Shown: piece after piece, positions 1 through 6,503 of the stretch
Numbering within the stretch: position 1 is the stretch's first letter
Layout: each line of letters starts with the position of its first letter
Assembly: GCA_017532485.1 (NCBI GenBank)
Contig: JAFXJE010000067.1
Location: 1 to 8,964, forward strand
DNA from: Peptococcaceae bacterium
Lineage (GTDB): Bacteria > Bacillota > Peptococcia > Peptococcales > Peptococcaceae
Direction: 5' to 3'
Length of the DNA: 8,964 bases
The notes under the pieces: model-generated
The model's input: only the letters and a program-made list of their open reading frames with translations
Told to the model about the DNA's origin: nothing
Databases searched by the model: none
Position numbers and translations under genes: made by a program

Positions 1-2264
1 GGCATGATAATCAATCCGAGGATAATAGCTGCTTTGCTTAATGGTACGATAGCAAAGAACAGTGGGAATAATAATATCGCGGCGATAAATAGAATGATTA
101 AAGTCACCAAAAGTACCGTTCTTCTAAGATTAAGCGGAGAAGCAATTCTTTTTAAAACTACAAAGCCGGTGAAGCCAGTTAAAATCAAGCACATGGTACT
201 GATTTGATCTTGGCTCAAACCCAGATAGGAAGCACTAAACAAGATAATCAGCAAGTTCAGTACAATAGTTAAGCCTCCTGGTAAGGCTTTGCTGATAATA
301 TTGCGGAAAAATCCGCCTTTTACTCGTTCGTAATTAGGCTCCAGAGCCAATAAAAAAGAAGGAATACCAATAGTCAAAGAGCTGATTAAAGTCATTTGAA
401 TTGGAATAAAAGGATAAGGCTGCTGAATAAATAAAAATAACAAAGCAAAAATAGTGGCATAAGTTGTTTTTACTAAGAATAAGGAAGCAGAACGCTGTAA
501 ATTATTAATCGAGCGTCTGCCCTCAGCTACGACATGAGGTAAAGCTGCAAAATCAGAATGAAGTAAAACCAACTGAGAAACATTGCGCGCAGCCTCACTG
601 CCGGAAGCCATGGCAATACTGCAATCGGCTTCTCGCAAAGCTAAAACATCATTAACGCCATCACCGGTCATACCTACGGTATGACCTTGTTCTTTTAAAG
701 CACAAATTAAACCTTTTTTCTGCTCGGGTGTCACGCGAGCAAAAATAGTATATTTTTCTGCGGCTGCTTTTAATTCTTCACTAGTCTTAATGGTAGTCAT
801 GTCAATACCTTTATGCCAGTTGACAATACCGGCATCTTTAGCAACACCACTGACAGTAGGTAAGCTGTCACCAGAAATAATTTTAATTTTAACATCTTGC
901 TCGGCGAAATAAGCCAAAATATCAGGTGCATTAGAACGGATTTTATCTTTAATTAAGAGTAAAGCTAAAGGTTCGGCAGCCGACACTTTTACTTTCGGTT
1001 GATAGTCTGCATTAGTATGAGCTAAAAGCAAAATACGATAATTGCTGTATCGCAGCAATAACTCTTGAATTTCTTCGGTTAATTCTTCAAGAATAAATTC
1101 AGCAGCACCTAAGATATAAGTACCTTTTCCTGCTAGAGTAACAGCAGAGCGTTTTTCTTGACTAGAAAAAGGGTATGTCGCCAGAACAGGATAAGTTGAA
1201 AGTTTTTGCTCACTTGCTTTCAATGCCATAAAGGTACTGTTATGGTCATCAAGATAAGTAGTCAAAGCAGACAAGCCTGTCTCGATTTCTGCTTGGCTTG
1301 TCTTACCTAAAGGTAAAATATTATCGAGAATCAAAGCTCCTTCGGTAATTGTGCCGGTTTTATCTAAACAAAGGACATCAACTCTAGCCAAAGTTTCAAT
1401 ACAATACAATTCTTGTACCATAACTTGCTGTTGAGCCAATCGCACTACACTAACAGCTAAGACCGTACTGGTCAGTAAAACTAAACCTTCCGGAATCATA
1501 CCGATTAGAGCAGCTACCGTTTGCACTACAGCTTCTTGATAACTTTGACCAGGAATAGTTAGCTGATTGTTGTATAAAACAAAACCCACAGGGAAAATAA
1601 TTACGGAAATAATTCTGATGATTTTCTTGATAGTCTCCATCATTTCCGATTTAACTTTTTTCAGATATTTAGCTTCCTTAGAAATAGACGCAATGTAAGT
1701 ATCTTCACCGATTTTATCAGCTTGCGCATAACAATGACCACTGATGATAATACTGCCTGCTAATAACGCATCACCGACATTTTTTTCTACGGCATCAGAT
1801 TCGCCAGTAAGAAAAGACTCATCAACTTGGCATTTGCCGGAACGGATGACGCAATCTACGGCTACTTGATGACCTTGATAGTAGGAAAGAATATCGTCCA
1901 GTACAATCTCATTTAGAGGGATAGTTTTTTCTTCGCTGTTACGAATGACAATAGCTTGTTGAGCATGAAGCAAGGATAATTTATCAATAGTGCGTTTAGC
2001 TCTGATTTCCTGCACAATACCGATAAATAAATTACTAAGGACCACACCCATAAACAGCATATTTTTATAAGACCCAACAGAGATAACAGCAAGTGCCAAA
2101 ATGACGTTGACCAGATTAAATAGGGTACAAGTATTTTGCGCGATAATGGTGCTGACCGATTTAGTTTTAATAGTAGTGTCGTGGTTGATTAAGTTTTCTT
2201 GTTGGCGTTGCCGTACTTGTTGTTCGGAAAGCCCTGTTTCAAAGCTTGGATTGTAACGCACCAT
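1..2264 (-). CDS. Exp7/CtpE-like cation-transporting P-type ATPase (3' end cut by window)
   Basis: This is an ATP-driven membrane cation pump; 754 codons are visible, open to the window edge, so the last few transmembrane segments are missing. The start is the ATG at 2264-2262, with AAAGGA five bases upstream (2275-2270); the protein begins MVRYNPSFETGLSE. P-type signatures are in order: TGES of the actuator domain (residues 153-156), PEGL in the fourth membrane helix (258-261), the phosphorylation motif DKTGT with Asp301, and the hinge motif TGDGVND (533-539). After these comes a hydrophobic C-terminal domain with the run LTIGIPSFLLALEPN, typical of the Exp7/CtpE group. The nucleotide-domain motif usually written KGAPE reads LGAAE here (386-389), a Pro-to-Ala change. 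A mycobacterial relative, CtpE, has been reported to move calcium; the ion here cannot be read from sequence. The gene is divergent from the pst operon, and no link to phosphate is shown beyond adjacency. Confidence 0.93.
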   Translation of the reverse strand, partial: MVRYNPSFETGLSEQQVRQRQQENLINHDTTIKTKSVSTIIAQNTCTLFNLVNVILALAVISVGSYKNMLFMGVVLSNLFIGIVQEIRAKRTIDKLSLLHAQQAIVIRNSEEKTIPLNEIVLDDILSYYQGHQVAVDCVIRSGKCQVDESFLTGESDAVEKNVGDALLAGSIIISGHCYAQADKIGEDTYIASISKEAKYLKKVKSEMMETIKKIIRIISVIIFPVGFVLYNNQLTIPGQSYQEAVVQTVAALIGMIPEGLVLLTSTVLAVSVVRLAQQQVMVQELYCIETLARVDVLCLDKTGTITEGALILDNILPLGKTSQAEIETGLSALTTYLDDHNSTFMALKASEQKLSTYPVLATYPFSSQEKRSAVTLAGKGTYILGAAEFILEELTEEIQELLLRYSNYRILLLAHTNADYQPKVKVSAAEPLALLLIKDKIRSNAPDILAYFAEQDVKIKIISGDSLPTVSGVAKDAGIVNWHKGIDMTTIKTSEELKAAAEKYTIFARVTPEQKKGLICALKEQGHTVGMTGDGVNDVLALREADCSIAMASGSEAARNVSQLVLLHSDFAALPHVVAEGRRSINNLQRSASLFLVKTTYATIFALLFLFIQQPYPFIPIQMTLISSLTIGIPSFLLALEPNYERVKGGFFRNIISKALPGGLTIVLNLLIILFSASYLGLSQDQISTMCLILTGFTGFVVLKRIASPLNLRRTVLLVTLIILFIAAILLFPLFFAIVPLSKAAIILGLIIM

Positions 2265-2269
2265 AATCG

Positions 2270-2275
2270 TCCTTT
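2270..2275 (-). promoter_or_regulatory. Ribosome binding site of the P-type ATPase gene
   Basis: AAAGGA on the minus strand lies five bases before the ATG at 2264 and fixes that start. No other in-frame ATG with a comparable site lies nearby. Confidence 0.7.
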
Positions 2276-2317
2276 CACCAAAATTGATAACACTATCTTC
2301 GCTGAAAAAGCCCCAAA

Positions 2318-2347
2318 ATCCTATTTTTTTATGAAATTTTATGTTAA
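2318..2347 (-). promoter_or_regulatory. Candidate sigma-A promoter for the P-type ATPase
   Basis: On the minus strand, TTAACA (2347-2342) and TAGGAT (2323-2318) are separated by 18 bases. They match the TTGACA/TATAAT consensus at five and four of six positions. Transcription would start near 2311 and give a leader of about 47 bases. The region is very AT-rich, so a chance match is possible. Confidence 0.35.
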
Positions 2348-2359
2348 AACTATTAAATT

Positions 2360-2409
2360 TTAACTAAAACTTTACCTGAACTTTACATGAAAATGCAAGA
2401 AAATTTAAC
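2360..2409 (+). promoter_or_regulatory. Candidate Pho box: 11-bp-spaced TTnACn repeats
   Basis: Hexamers resembling the Gram-positive PhoP site (TTAACA/TTTACA-like, repeated every 11 bases) lie at 2360 (TTAACT), 2371 (TTTACC), 2382 (TTTACA) and 2404 (TTTAAC). The in-phase unit at 2393 is poor. The central pair forms a direct repeat, CTTTACCTGAA then CTTTACATGAA (2370-2391), identical at 10 of 11 positions. PhoB/PhoP proteins are known to bind 11-bp direct repeats, and the operon encodes its own PhoP, so autoregulation is likely. Binding is inferred, not shown. Confidence 0.6.
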
Positions 2410-2416
2410 ATTGCTT

Positions 2417-2446
2417 TAGTATCATTTGTCTTGTCCAAATTATACT
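2417..2446 (+). promoter_or_regulatory. pst operon promoter region (two possible -10 boxes)
   Basis: Two -10-like hexamers follow the Pho-box repeats: TAGTAT at 2417-2422 and TATACT at 2441-2446. Neither has a good -35 element at 17 bases, as expected for an activator-dependent promoter. If TAGTAT is used, the repeats fall at about -69 to -20, close to the arrangement described for Bacillus PhoP-activated promoters. If TATACT is used, the transcript would start near 2453, after the upstream ATG at 2449. Confidence 0.45.
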
Positions 2447-2454
2447 AAATGAAA

Positions 2455-2460
2455 AAGGGG
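2455..2460 (+). promoter_or_regulatory. Ribosome binding site deciding the pstS start
   Basis: AAGGGG lies nine bases before the ATG at 2470. The in-frame ATG at 2449 has no purine-rich site upstream and sits three bases after the TATACT box, so 2470 is preferred. Confidence 0.65.
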
Positions 2461-2469
2461 AAAAAAGCA

Positions 2470-3357
2470 ATGAAAAGAAAAAATTTAATGAAAAAAATCT
2501 TTAGTACAATCTTAGTGTCATCTTTGATGCTGGCAGGGCTAACGGGTTGTGGTGGCAATTCTACTACTGAAATAAAAGAACCGATTACAGTAGTATCTCG
2601 TGAAGATGGCTCAGGTACCAGAGGTGCTTTTGTGGAACTTTTCGGAATTGAACAAAAAAATGAGCAAGGCGAAAAAGTAGATTATACAACAGTAGAAGCC
2701 AGTATTACAAACAGTACCTCTGTTATGCTGACAACGATTGCTGGTAATAAAAATGCCATTGGTTATATTTCTTTGGGTTCCTTAAACGATACGGTAAAAG
2801 CAATTGCAATTAATGGTGCATACGCTAGTGTAGAAAATATTAAAAATGGTTCTTATCAAGCAGCACGTCCGTTTAATATTGCTACTTTAGCAGAGGTAAG
2901 TGCTGTGGCAGAAGATTTTATTGATTACATCATGAGTGCCGAAGGGCAGGCAATTGTAGAGGAAGCTGGTTATATTTCTATTGCAGAGCAGGCAGAACAT
3001 TATCAAGGTGGTTCAGTTAGTGGAAAAGTAGTGGTTGCTGGTTCATCTTCAGTAACACCAGTTATGGAAAAATTGGCAGAAGCTTATGAACAGGCAAATA
3101 CTGGTGTTACAGTAGAAATTCAGCAAAGCGACTCTACCACAGGGATGAATTTTACTATTGATGGTGTTTGTGATATTGGTATGGCTTCTAGAGCCTTAAA
3201 GGAAAGTGAAATCGCAAAAGGTTTAATTGGTTTACCGATTGCAACGGATGGGATAGCAGTTATTGTAAACAACGATAATGCAGTTGAAGGCTTGACTGAT
3301 GAACAAGTAAAGCAAATTTTCATGGGTGAGGTAACGGACTGGAGCCAATTACAATGA
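2470..3357 (+). CDS. pstS: Phosphate-binding lipoprotein PstS, circularly permuted
   Basis: This is the extracytoplasmic phosphate receptor of the Pst ABC transporter, 295 residues from the preferred start. A lysine/arginine-rich N-terminus, a hydrophobic stretch and an LTGC lipobox (Cys27) mark a lipid-anchored secreted protein. Residues about 37-179 correspond to the usual C-terminal half of PstS: ITVVSREDGSGTRGAF with Arg44 and Ser48-Gly49-Thr50, then AIGYISLGSLNDTVKA, RPFNIAT and a GYI end. Residues about 183-295 correspond to the usual N-terminal half: VVVAGSSSVTP (Ser192-Ser194, Thr196), CDIGMASR (234-241), DGIAVIVN and IFMGEVTDWSQL. The order is therefore swapped relative to ordinary PstS, while the phosphate-contact motifs known from the E. 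coli protein are all represented. The frame is uninterrupted and the total length is normal for one receptor, so this is not a simple truncation. The stop overlaps the pstC start by four bases. The role is well supported; the fold with this order is inferred. Confidence 0.92.
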   Translation: MKRKNLMKKIFSTILVSSLMLAGLTGCGGNSTTEIKEPITVVSREDGSGTRGAFVELFGIEQKNEQGEKVDYTTVEASITNSTSVMLTTIAGNKNAIGYISLGSLNDTVKAIAINGAYASVENIKNGSYQAARPFNIATLAEVSAVAEDFIDYIMSAEGQAIVEEAGYISIAEQAEHYQGGSVSGKVVVAGSSSVTPVMEKLAEAYEQANTGVTVEIQQSDSTTGMNFTIDGVCDIGMASRALKESEIAKGLIGLPIATDGIAVIVNNDNAVEGLTDEQVKQIFMGEVTDWSQLQ

Positions 3358-4220
3358 TGAAACAATATCGTGAAGCAATTATGCGTGGCGTTTTTCTGCT
3401 GGCAGCCTGTGTTTCTATTTTGGCAGTAGCTTTAATTTGTGTGTTCCTTTTCGCCAACGGCATTCCGGCAATGTTAAAAATTGGTATTGATGAATTTTTG
3501 TTGGGAGAAATTTGGCGTCCAGGCAATAATTTATACGGAATTTTTTCTATGATTTTGGGTAGTATCGGTGTAACTGCCGGAGCAATTTTTATTGGTGTAC
3601 CAATAGGGATTTTGACTGCAATTTTTATGGCGAAATTTTGCCCGTTAGGTATATATCGGATATTGAAGCCTGCTATTGATTTAATGGCAGGGATTCCTTC
3701 GGTCGTCTACGGATTTTTTGGGATGGTAATGATTATTCCGACAGTTCGCACCATTGCCGGCTGGTTTAATATTTATACCGATGGCAGTACCATGCTGACA
3801 GCTTCGATTTTGTTAGGGATGATGATTTTACCTACAATTATCAGCGTCAGTGAGTCCTCAATACGAGCTGTACCAGAGAGCTATTATGAGGGTGGGCTGG
3901 CTTTAGGAGCAAGTCATGAGCGAAGTGTTTTTTTCACCATCTTGCCAGCTGCAAAATCAGGAATTTTAGCAGCTGTGATTTTAGGCATTGGCAGAGCCAT
4001 TGGTGAAACAATGGCCGTTATTATGGTTTCTGGTAATCAGCCACGTATTCCAAATGGTATTTTATCTGGCGTACGCACTATGACTGCTAACATTGTTTTG
4101 GAAATGGGCTATGCAGCTGACTTGCATCGAGAAGCATTGATCGCCACAGCAGTAGTGTTGTTCATCTTTATTCTGTTGATTAATGTAGCCTTTTCGTTAC
4201 TAAAAAGGAGGTCAGAATAA
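3354..4220 (+). CDS. pstC: Phosphate ABC transporter permease PstC
   Basis: This is one of the two membrane subunits of the high-affinity phosphate importer, 288 residues, the usual length. It has about six hydrophobic segments, beginning with the one at residues 13-34. The AGIPSVVYGFFG segment at 112-123 is shared with PstA. The cytoplasmic coupling (EAA-type) loop, EGGLALGAS onward at about 179-204, contacts the ATPase PstB. It is followed by the IGRAIGETMAV segment typical of PstC. The ATG at 3354 overlaps the pstS stop in an ATGA arrangement, with GGAG at 3341-3344 as ribosome site, so translation is probably coupled to pstS. A second ATG follows immediately and could be used instead. Confidence 0.95.
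   Translation: MMKQYREAIMRGVFLLAACVSILAVALICVFLFANGIPAMLKIGIDEFLLGEIWRPGNNLYGIFSMILGSIGVTAGAIFIGVPIGILTAIFMAKFCPLGIYRILKPAIDLMAGIPSVVYGFFGMVMIIPTVRTIAGWFNIYTDGSTMLTASILLGMMILPTIISVSESSIRAVPESYYEGGLALGASHERSVFFTILPAAKSGILAAVILGIGRAIGETMAVIMVSGNQPRIPNGILSGVRTMTANIVLEMGYAADLHREALIATAVVLFIFILLINVAFSLLKRRSE
4206..4212 (+). promoter_or_regulatory. Strong ribosome binding site for pstA
   Basis: AGGAGGT, a full match to the anti-16S sequence, lies inside the last codons of pstC, eight bases before the pstA ATG. It is the best ribosome site in the operon. Confidence 0.8.
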
Positions 4221-5057
4221 ATGATGAAAGAAGAAAAAAACAAAGATTATTTGTCTAGCTTATTGCGTATTTCGGTATATGCTGCAGCAGCAATAACAAG
4301 CATAGCTTTACTTCTGCTGATTGGTTATATTTTGTTAAAAGGTATACCCCACATTACACCTGAACTTTTTGCTTGGGAGTATAATTCAGAAAATGTTTCC
4401 CTTTTACCTGCATTGCTCAATACATTATTCATGGTTGCCTTGGCGTTGTGTATTGCAGCTCCTTTAGGAATTTTTGCAGCAATTTATTTGGTGGAATATG
4501 CTAAGCGAGGCAATAAATTGGTCGAATTTGTTCGTCTTACTGCTGAAACATTATCTGGGATACCATCTATCGTTTATGGTCTCTTTGGTATGTTGTTTTT
4601 CGTTGGTGCTCTGGGCTGGGAATTATCTTTACTGTCAGGTTCGTTTACGGTAGCTATAATGATTTTACCAATCATCATGCGCACAACGGAGGAAGCATTA
4701 AAATCCGTACCGGATAGTTATCGTGAAGGAAGTTTCGGCTTAGGAGCTGGCGCATTGCGGACAGTTTTTCGGATTGTTTTGCCTTCGGCAATGCCGGGTA
4801 TTTTGGCAGGGGTTATTTTAGCAACGGGGAGGATTGTAGGTGAAACAGCAGCTTTGATTTACACTGCTGGGACAGTAGCAAAACTGGCAGACTCTGTATT
4901 TTCATCGACGAGAACCTTAGCTGTGCATATGTATATGTTGGCGAATGAGGGGCTGCATATTGAGCAAGCTTATGCAACAGCAGTTATTTTATTGATTATC
5001 GTGATTGCAATTAACTGGGTTTCTGGAACCATTGCCGGGCGAATAAAGAAAGGATAG
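4221..5057 (+). CDS. pstA: Phosphate ABC transporter permease PstA
   Basis: This is the second membrane subunit of the Pst importer, 278 residues, pairing with PstC to form the translocation path. There are about six hydrophobic segments, the first near residues 17-40. The segment LSGIPSIVYGLFGM is the PstA counterpart of the PstC motif. The coupling loop at about 169-194 (EGSFGLGAG followed by RIVLPSAMPGI) docks on PstB. The downstream segment ATGRIVGETAALIYTAG is characteristic of PstA. The ATG directly abuts the pstC stop; a second ATG follows it. The assignment to PstA rather than PstC rests on gene order and these motifs. Confidence 0.95.
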   Translation: MMKEEKNKDYLSSLLRISVYAAAAITSIALLLLIGYILLKGIPHITPELFAWEYNSENVSLLPALLNTLFMVALALCIAAPLGIFAAIYLVEYAKRGNKLVEFVRLTAETLSGIPSIVYGLFGMLFFVGALGWELSLLSGSFTVAIMILPIIMRTTEEALKSVPDSYREGSFGLGAGALRTVFRIVLPSAMPGILAGVILATGRIVGETAALIYTAGTVAKLADSVFSSTRTLAVHMYMLANEGLHIEQAYATAVILLIIVIAINWVSGTIAGRIKKG

Positions 5058-5066
5058 AAATAAATC

Positions 5067-5816
5067 ATGGGAAAACTGGCGATAGAGCATTTAGATTTAT
5101 ATTATGGTAGTTTTAAGGCTTTAAAAGATATTCAATTGGATTTAGAAGAAAAAGAGATAACAGCTTTTATTGGACCTTCAGGTTGTGGAAAATCGACTTT
5201 ACTGAAATCTTTGAACAGAATGAATGATTTGGTAGAAGGTTGTCGAATTACAGGTAAGATATTGCTGGATGGTGAAGATATTTATGGCAATATGGATGTT
5301 AATTTGTTGCGAAAAAAAGTGGGAATGGTATTTCAAAAACCTAATCCTTTTCCAATGAGCATTTATGACAATATTGCCTTTGGGCCACGCACCCATGGTA
5401 TTCATTCTAAAGCAAAGTTGGATGAAATCGTGGAACAATCTTTACGTCATGCTGCAATTTGGAATGAAGTAAAGGATCGTTTGAAAAAGAGTGCGTTGGG
5501 TTTGTCAGGTGGGCAGCAGCAGCGTTTGTGTATTGCCAGGGCTTTGGCAGTTGAACCAGAAGTTTTGCTTATGGATGAGCCAACCTCTGCCTTAGACCCA
5601 ATATCAACATCGAAAATAGAAGAACTTGTTTTAGAATTAAAAACAGATTATACTATCGTTATGGTTACCCATAATATGCAGCAAGCAGCTCGTATTTCTG
5701 ATAAAACCGCCTTTTTCTTGTTGGGGGAAGTAATTGAATATCAACGAACAGAGAAATTATTTGCTTTTCCAGAGGATAAACGTACAGAAGATTATATTAC
5801 AGGGAGGTTCGGTTAA
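5067..5816 (+). CDS. pstB: Phosphate ABC transporter ATPase PstB
   Basis: This is the cytoplasmic ATPase that powers phosphate uptake through PstC/PstA, 249 residues, the normal PstB length. All ABC motifs are intact: Walker A GPSGCGKST (36-44), Q-loop Gln90 in VFQKPNPFPMSIYDN (a PstB hallmark), signature LSGGQQQR (146-153), Walker B ending in Asp170-Glu171 (LLMDEP), D-loop ALDP (175-178) and switch His202 (VTHNMQQA). The C-terminal EDYITGRFG is typical of PstB. The AAAGGA ribosome site at 5049-5054 is 12 bases before the start, a longer gap than for its neighbours. The stop overlaps the phoU start by one base. Confidence 0.97.
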   Translation: MGKLAIEHLDLYYGSFKALKDIQLDLEEKEITAFIGPSGCGKSTLLKSLNRMNDLVEGCRITGKILLDGEDIYGNMDVNLLRKKVGMVFQKPNPFPMSIYDNIAFGPRTHGIHSKAKLDEIVEQSLRHAAIWNEVKDRLKKSALGLSGGQQQRLCIARALAVEPEVLLMDEPTSALDPISTSKIEELVLELKTDYTIVMVTHNMQQAARISDKTAFFLLGEVIEYQRTEKLFAFPEDKRTEDYITGRFG

Positions 5817-6496
5817 TGCGAAGCAAGTTTGATGCACAATTAGAACAGTTAAATCAAGAATTGATTATGATGGGTGCTTTGTGTGAAGAGGCTATTAATG
5901 ATATTGCAGAGTCTTTATTGTTAGGAGATTTAATTTTAGCCCAAAAAGCTATTGATTTAGAAGCAAATATTGACCAAAAGGAACGGGATATTGAAAACTT
6001 GTGTATGAAAATGTTGTTACAACAGCAACCAGTGGCAAGAGATTTACGTCTGATTTCGGCGGCAATGAAAATGATTACTGATATGGAACGCATTGGTGAT
6101 CAAGCACAAGATATTGCTGAAATTATTGGCTATGGTAAAATTTTTGATACACCGTCTAGCGTATCTTTAGCTGAAATGGCACAAGCAACCGCTAAAATGG
6201 TAACAGGCAGTATTGACGCTTATGTGAAAAGAGATTTATCCTTAGCACAAGAAGTAATCGATTATGATGATATTGTGGATGCGTTGTTTGATAAGGTAAA
6301 AGGCAATTTGATACCATTGTTGCAAAAAGATTTAGCACATAGTGAAATGGTTTTAGATATGTTGATGATGGCTAAATACTTTGAACGTATTGGTGACCAT
6401 GCTGTGAATATTGCTGTTTGGGTAGGCTATTCTATTACTGGTGAGCATAGCCGACATTTGACTACATTCATAAGCCATGTTGATGATAAGGGGTAA
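5816..6496 (+). CDS. phoU: Phosphate signalling protein PhoU
   Basis: PhoU is a cytoplasmic helical protein that couples the Pst transporter to the PhoR kinase and restrains the Pho response when phosphate is plentiful. The protein has 226 residues, the usual length, and consists of two similar three-helix repeats. Each repeat carries the metal-binding signature: ERIGDQAQDIAE at 91-102 and ERIGDHAVNIA at 190-200. The first repeat also has QPVARDLR at 71-78, another family hallmark. The ATG overlaps the pstB TAA by one base, and GGGAGGT (5802-5808) lies seven bases upstream, a strong ribosome site. Confidence 0.95.
   Translation: MRSKFDAQLEQLNQELIMMGALCEEAINDIAESLLLGDLILAQKAIDLEANIDQKERDIENLCMKMLLQQQPVARDLRLISAAMKMITDMERIGDQAQDIAEIIGYGKIFDTPSSVSLAEMAQATAKMVTGSIDAYVKRDLSLAQEVIDYDDIVDALFDKVKGNLIPLLQKDLAHSEMVLDMLMMAKYFERIGDHAVNIAVWVGYSITGEHSRHLTTFISHVDDKG
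6488..6493 (+). promoter_or_regulatory. Ribosome binding site supporting a GTG start for phoP
   Basis: AAGGGG lies inside the last codons of phoU, ten bases before the GTG at 6504. The alternative ATG codons at 6477 and 6483 lack a comparable site. Confidence 0.6.
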
Positions 6497-6503
6497 TGAT
6501 GAA

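Noticed and set aside
4..207. Open frame of 67 codons on the plus strand
   Set aside because: It lies antisense to the membrane domain of the P-type ATPase, whose frame is continuous and carries family motifs; it has no ribosome site or recognisable family.
2449..2469. Upstream ATG at 2449 as the pstS start
   Set aside because: It lacks a ribosome site and lies three bases after a -10-like box; the ATG at 2470 has AAGGGG at good spacing and still leaves a normal lipoprotein signal.
2470..3357. PstS as a truncated pseudogene missing its C-terminal half
   Set aside because: The usual C-terminal half is present but placed first, the total length is normal for a receptor, the frame is open and both halves keep their ligand motifs.
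3120..3526. Two minus-strand open frames over the pstS end and pstC beginning
   Set aside because: They are antisense shadows of pstS and pstC with no independent start signals or protein features.
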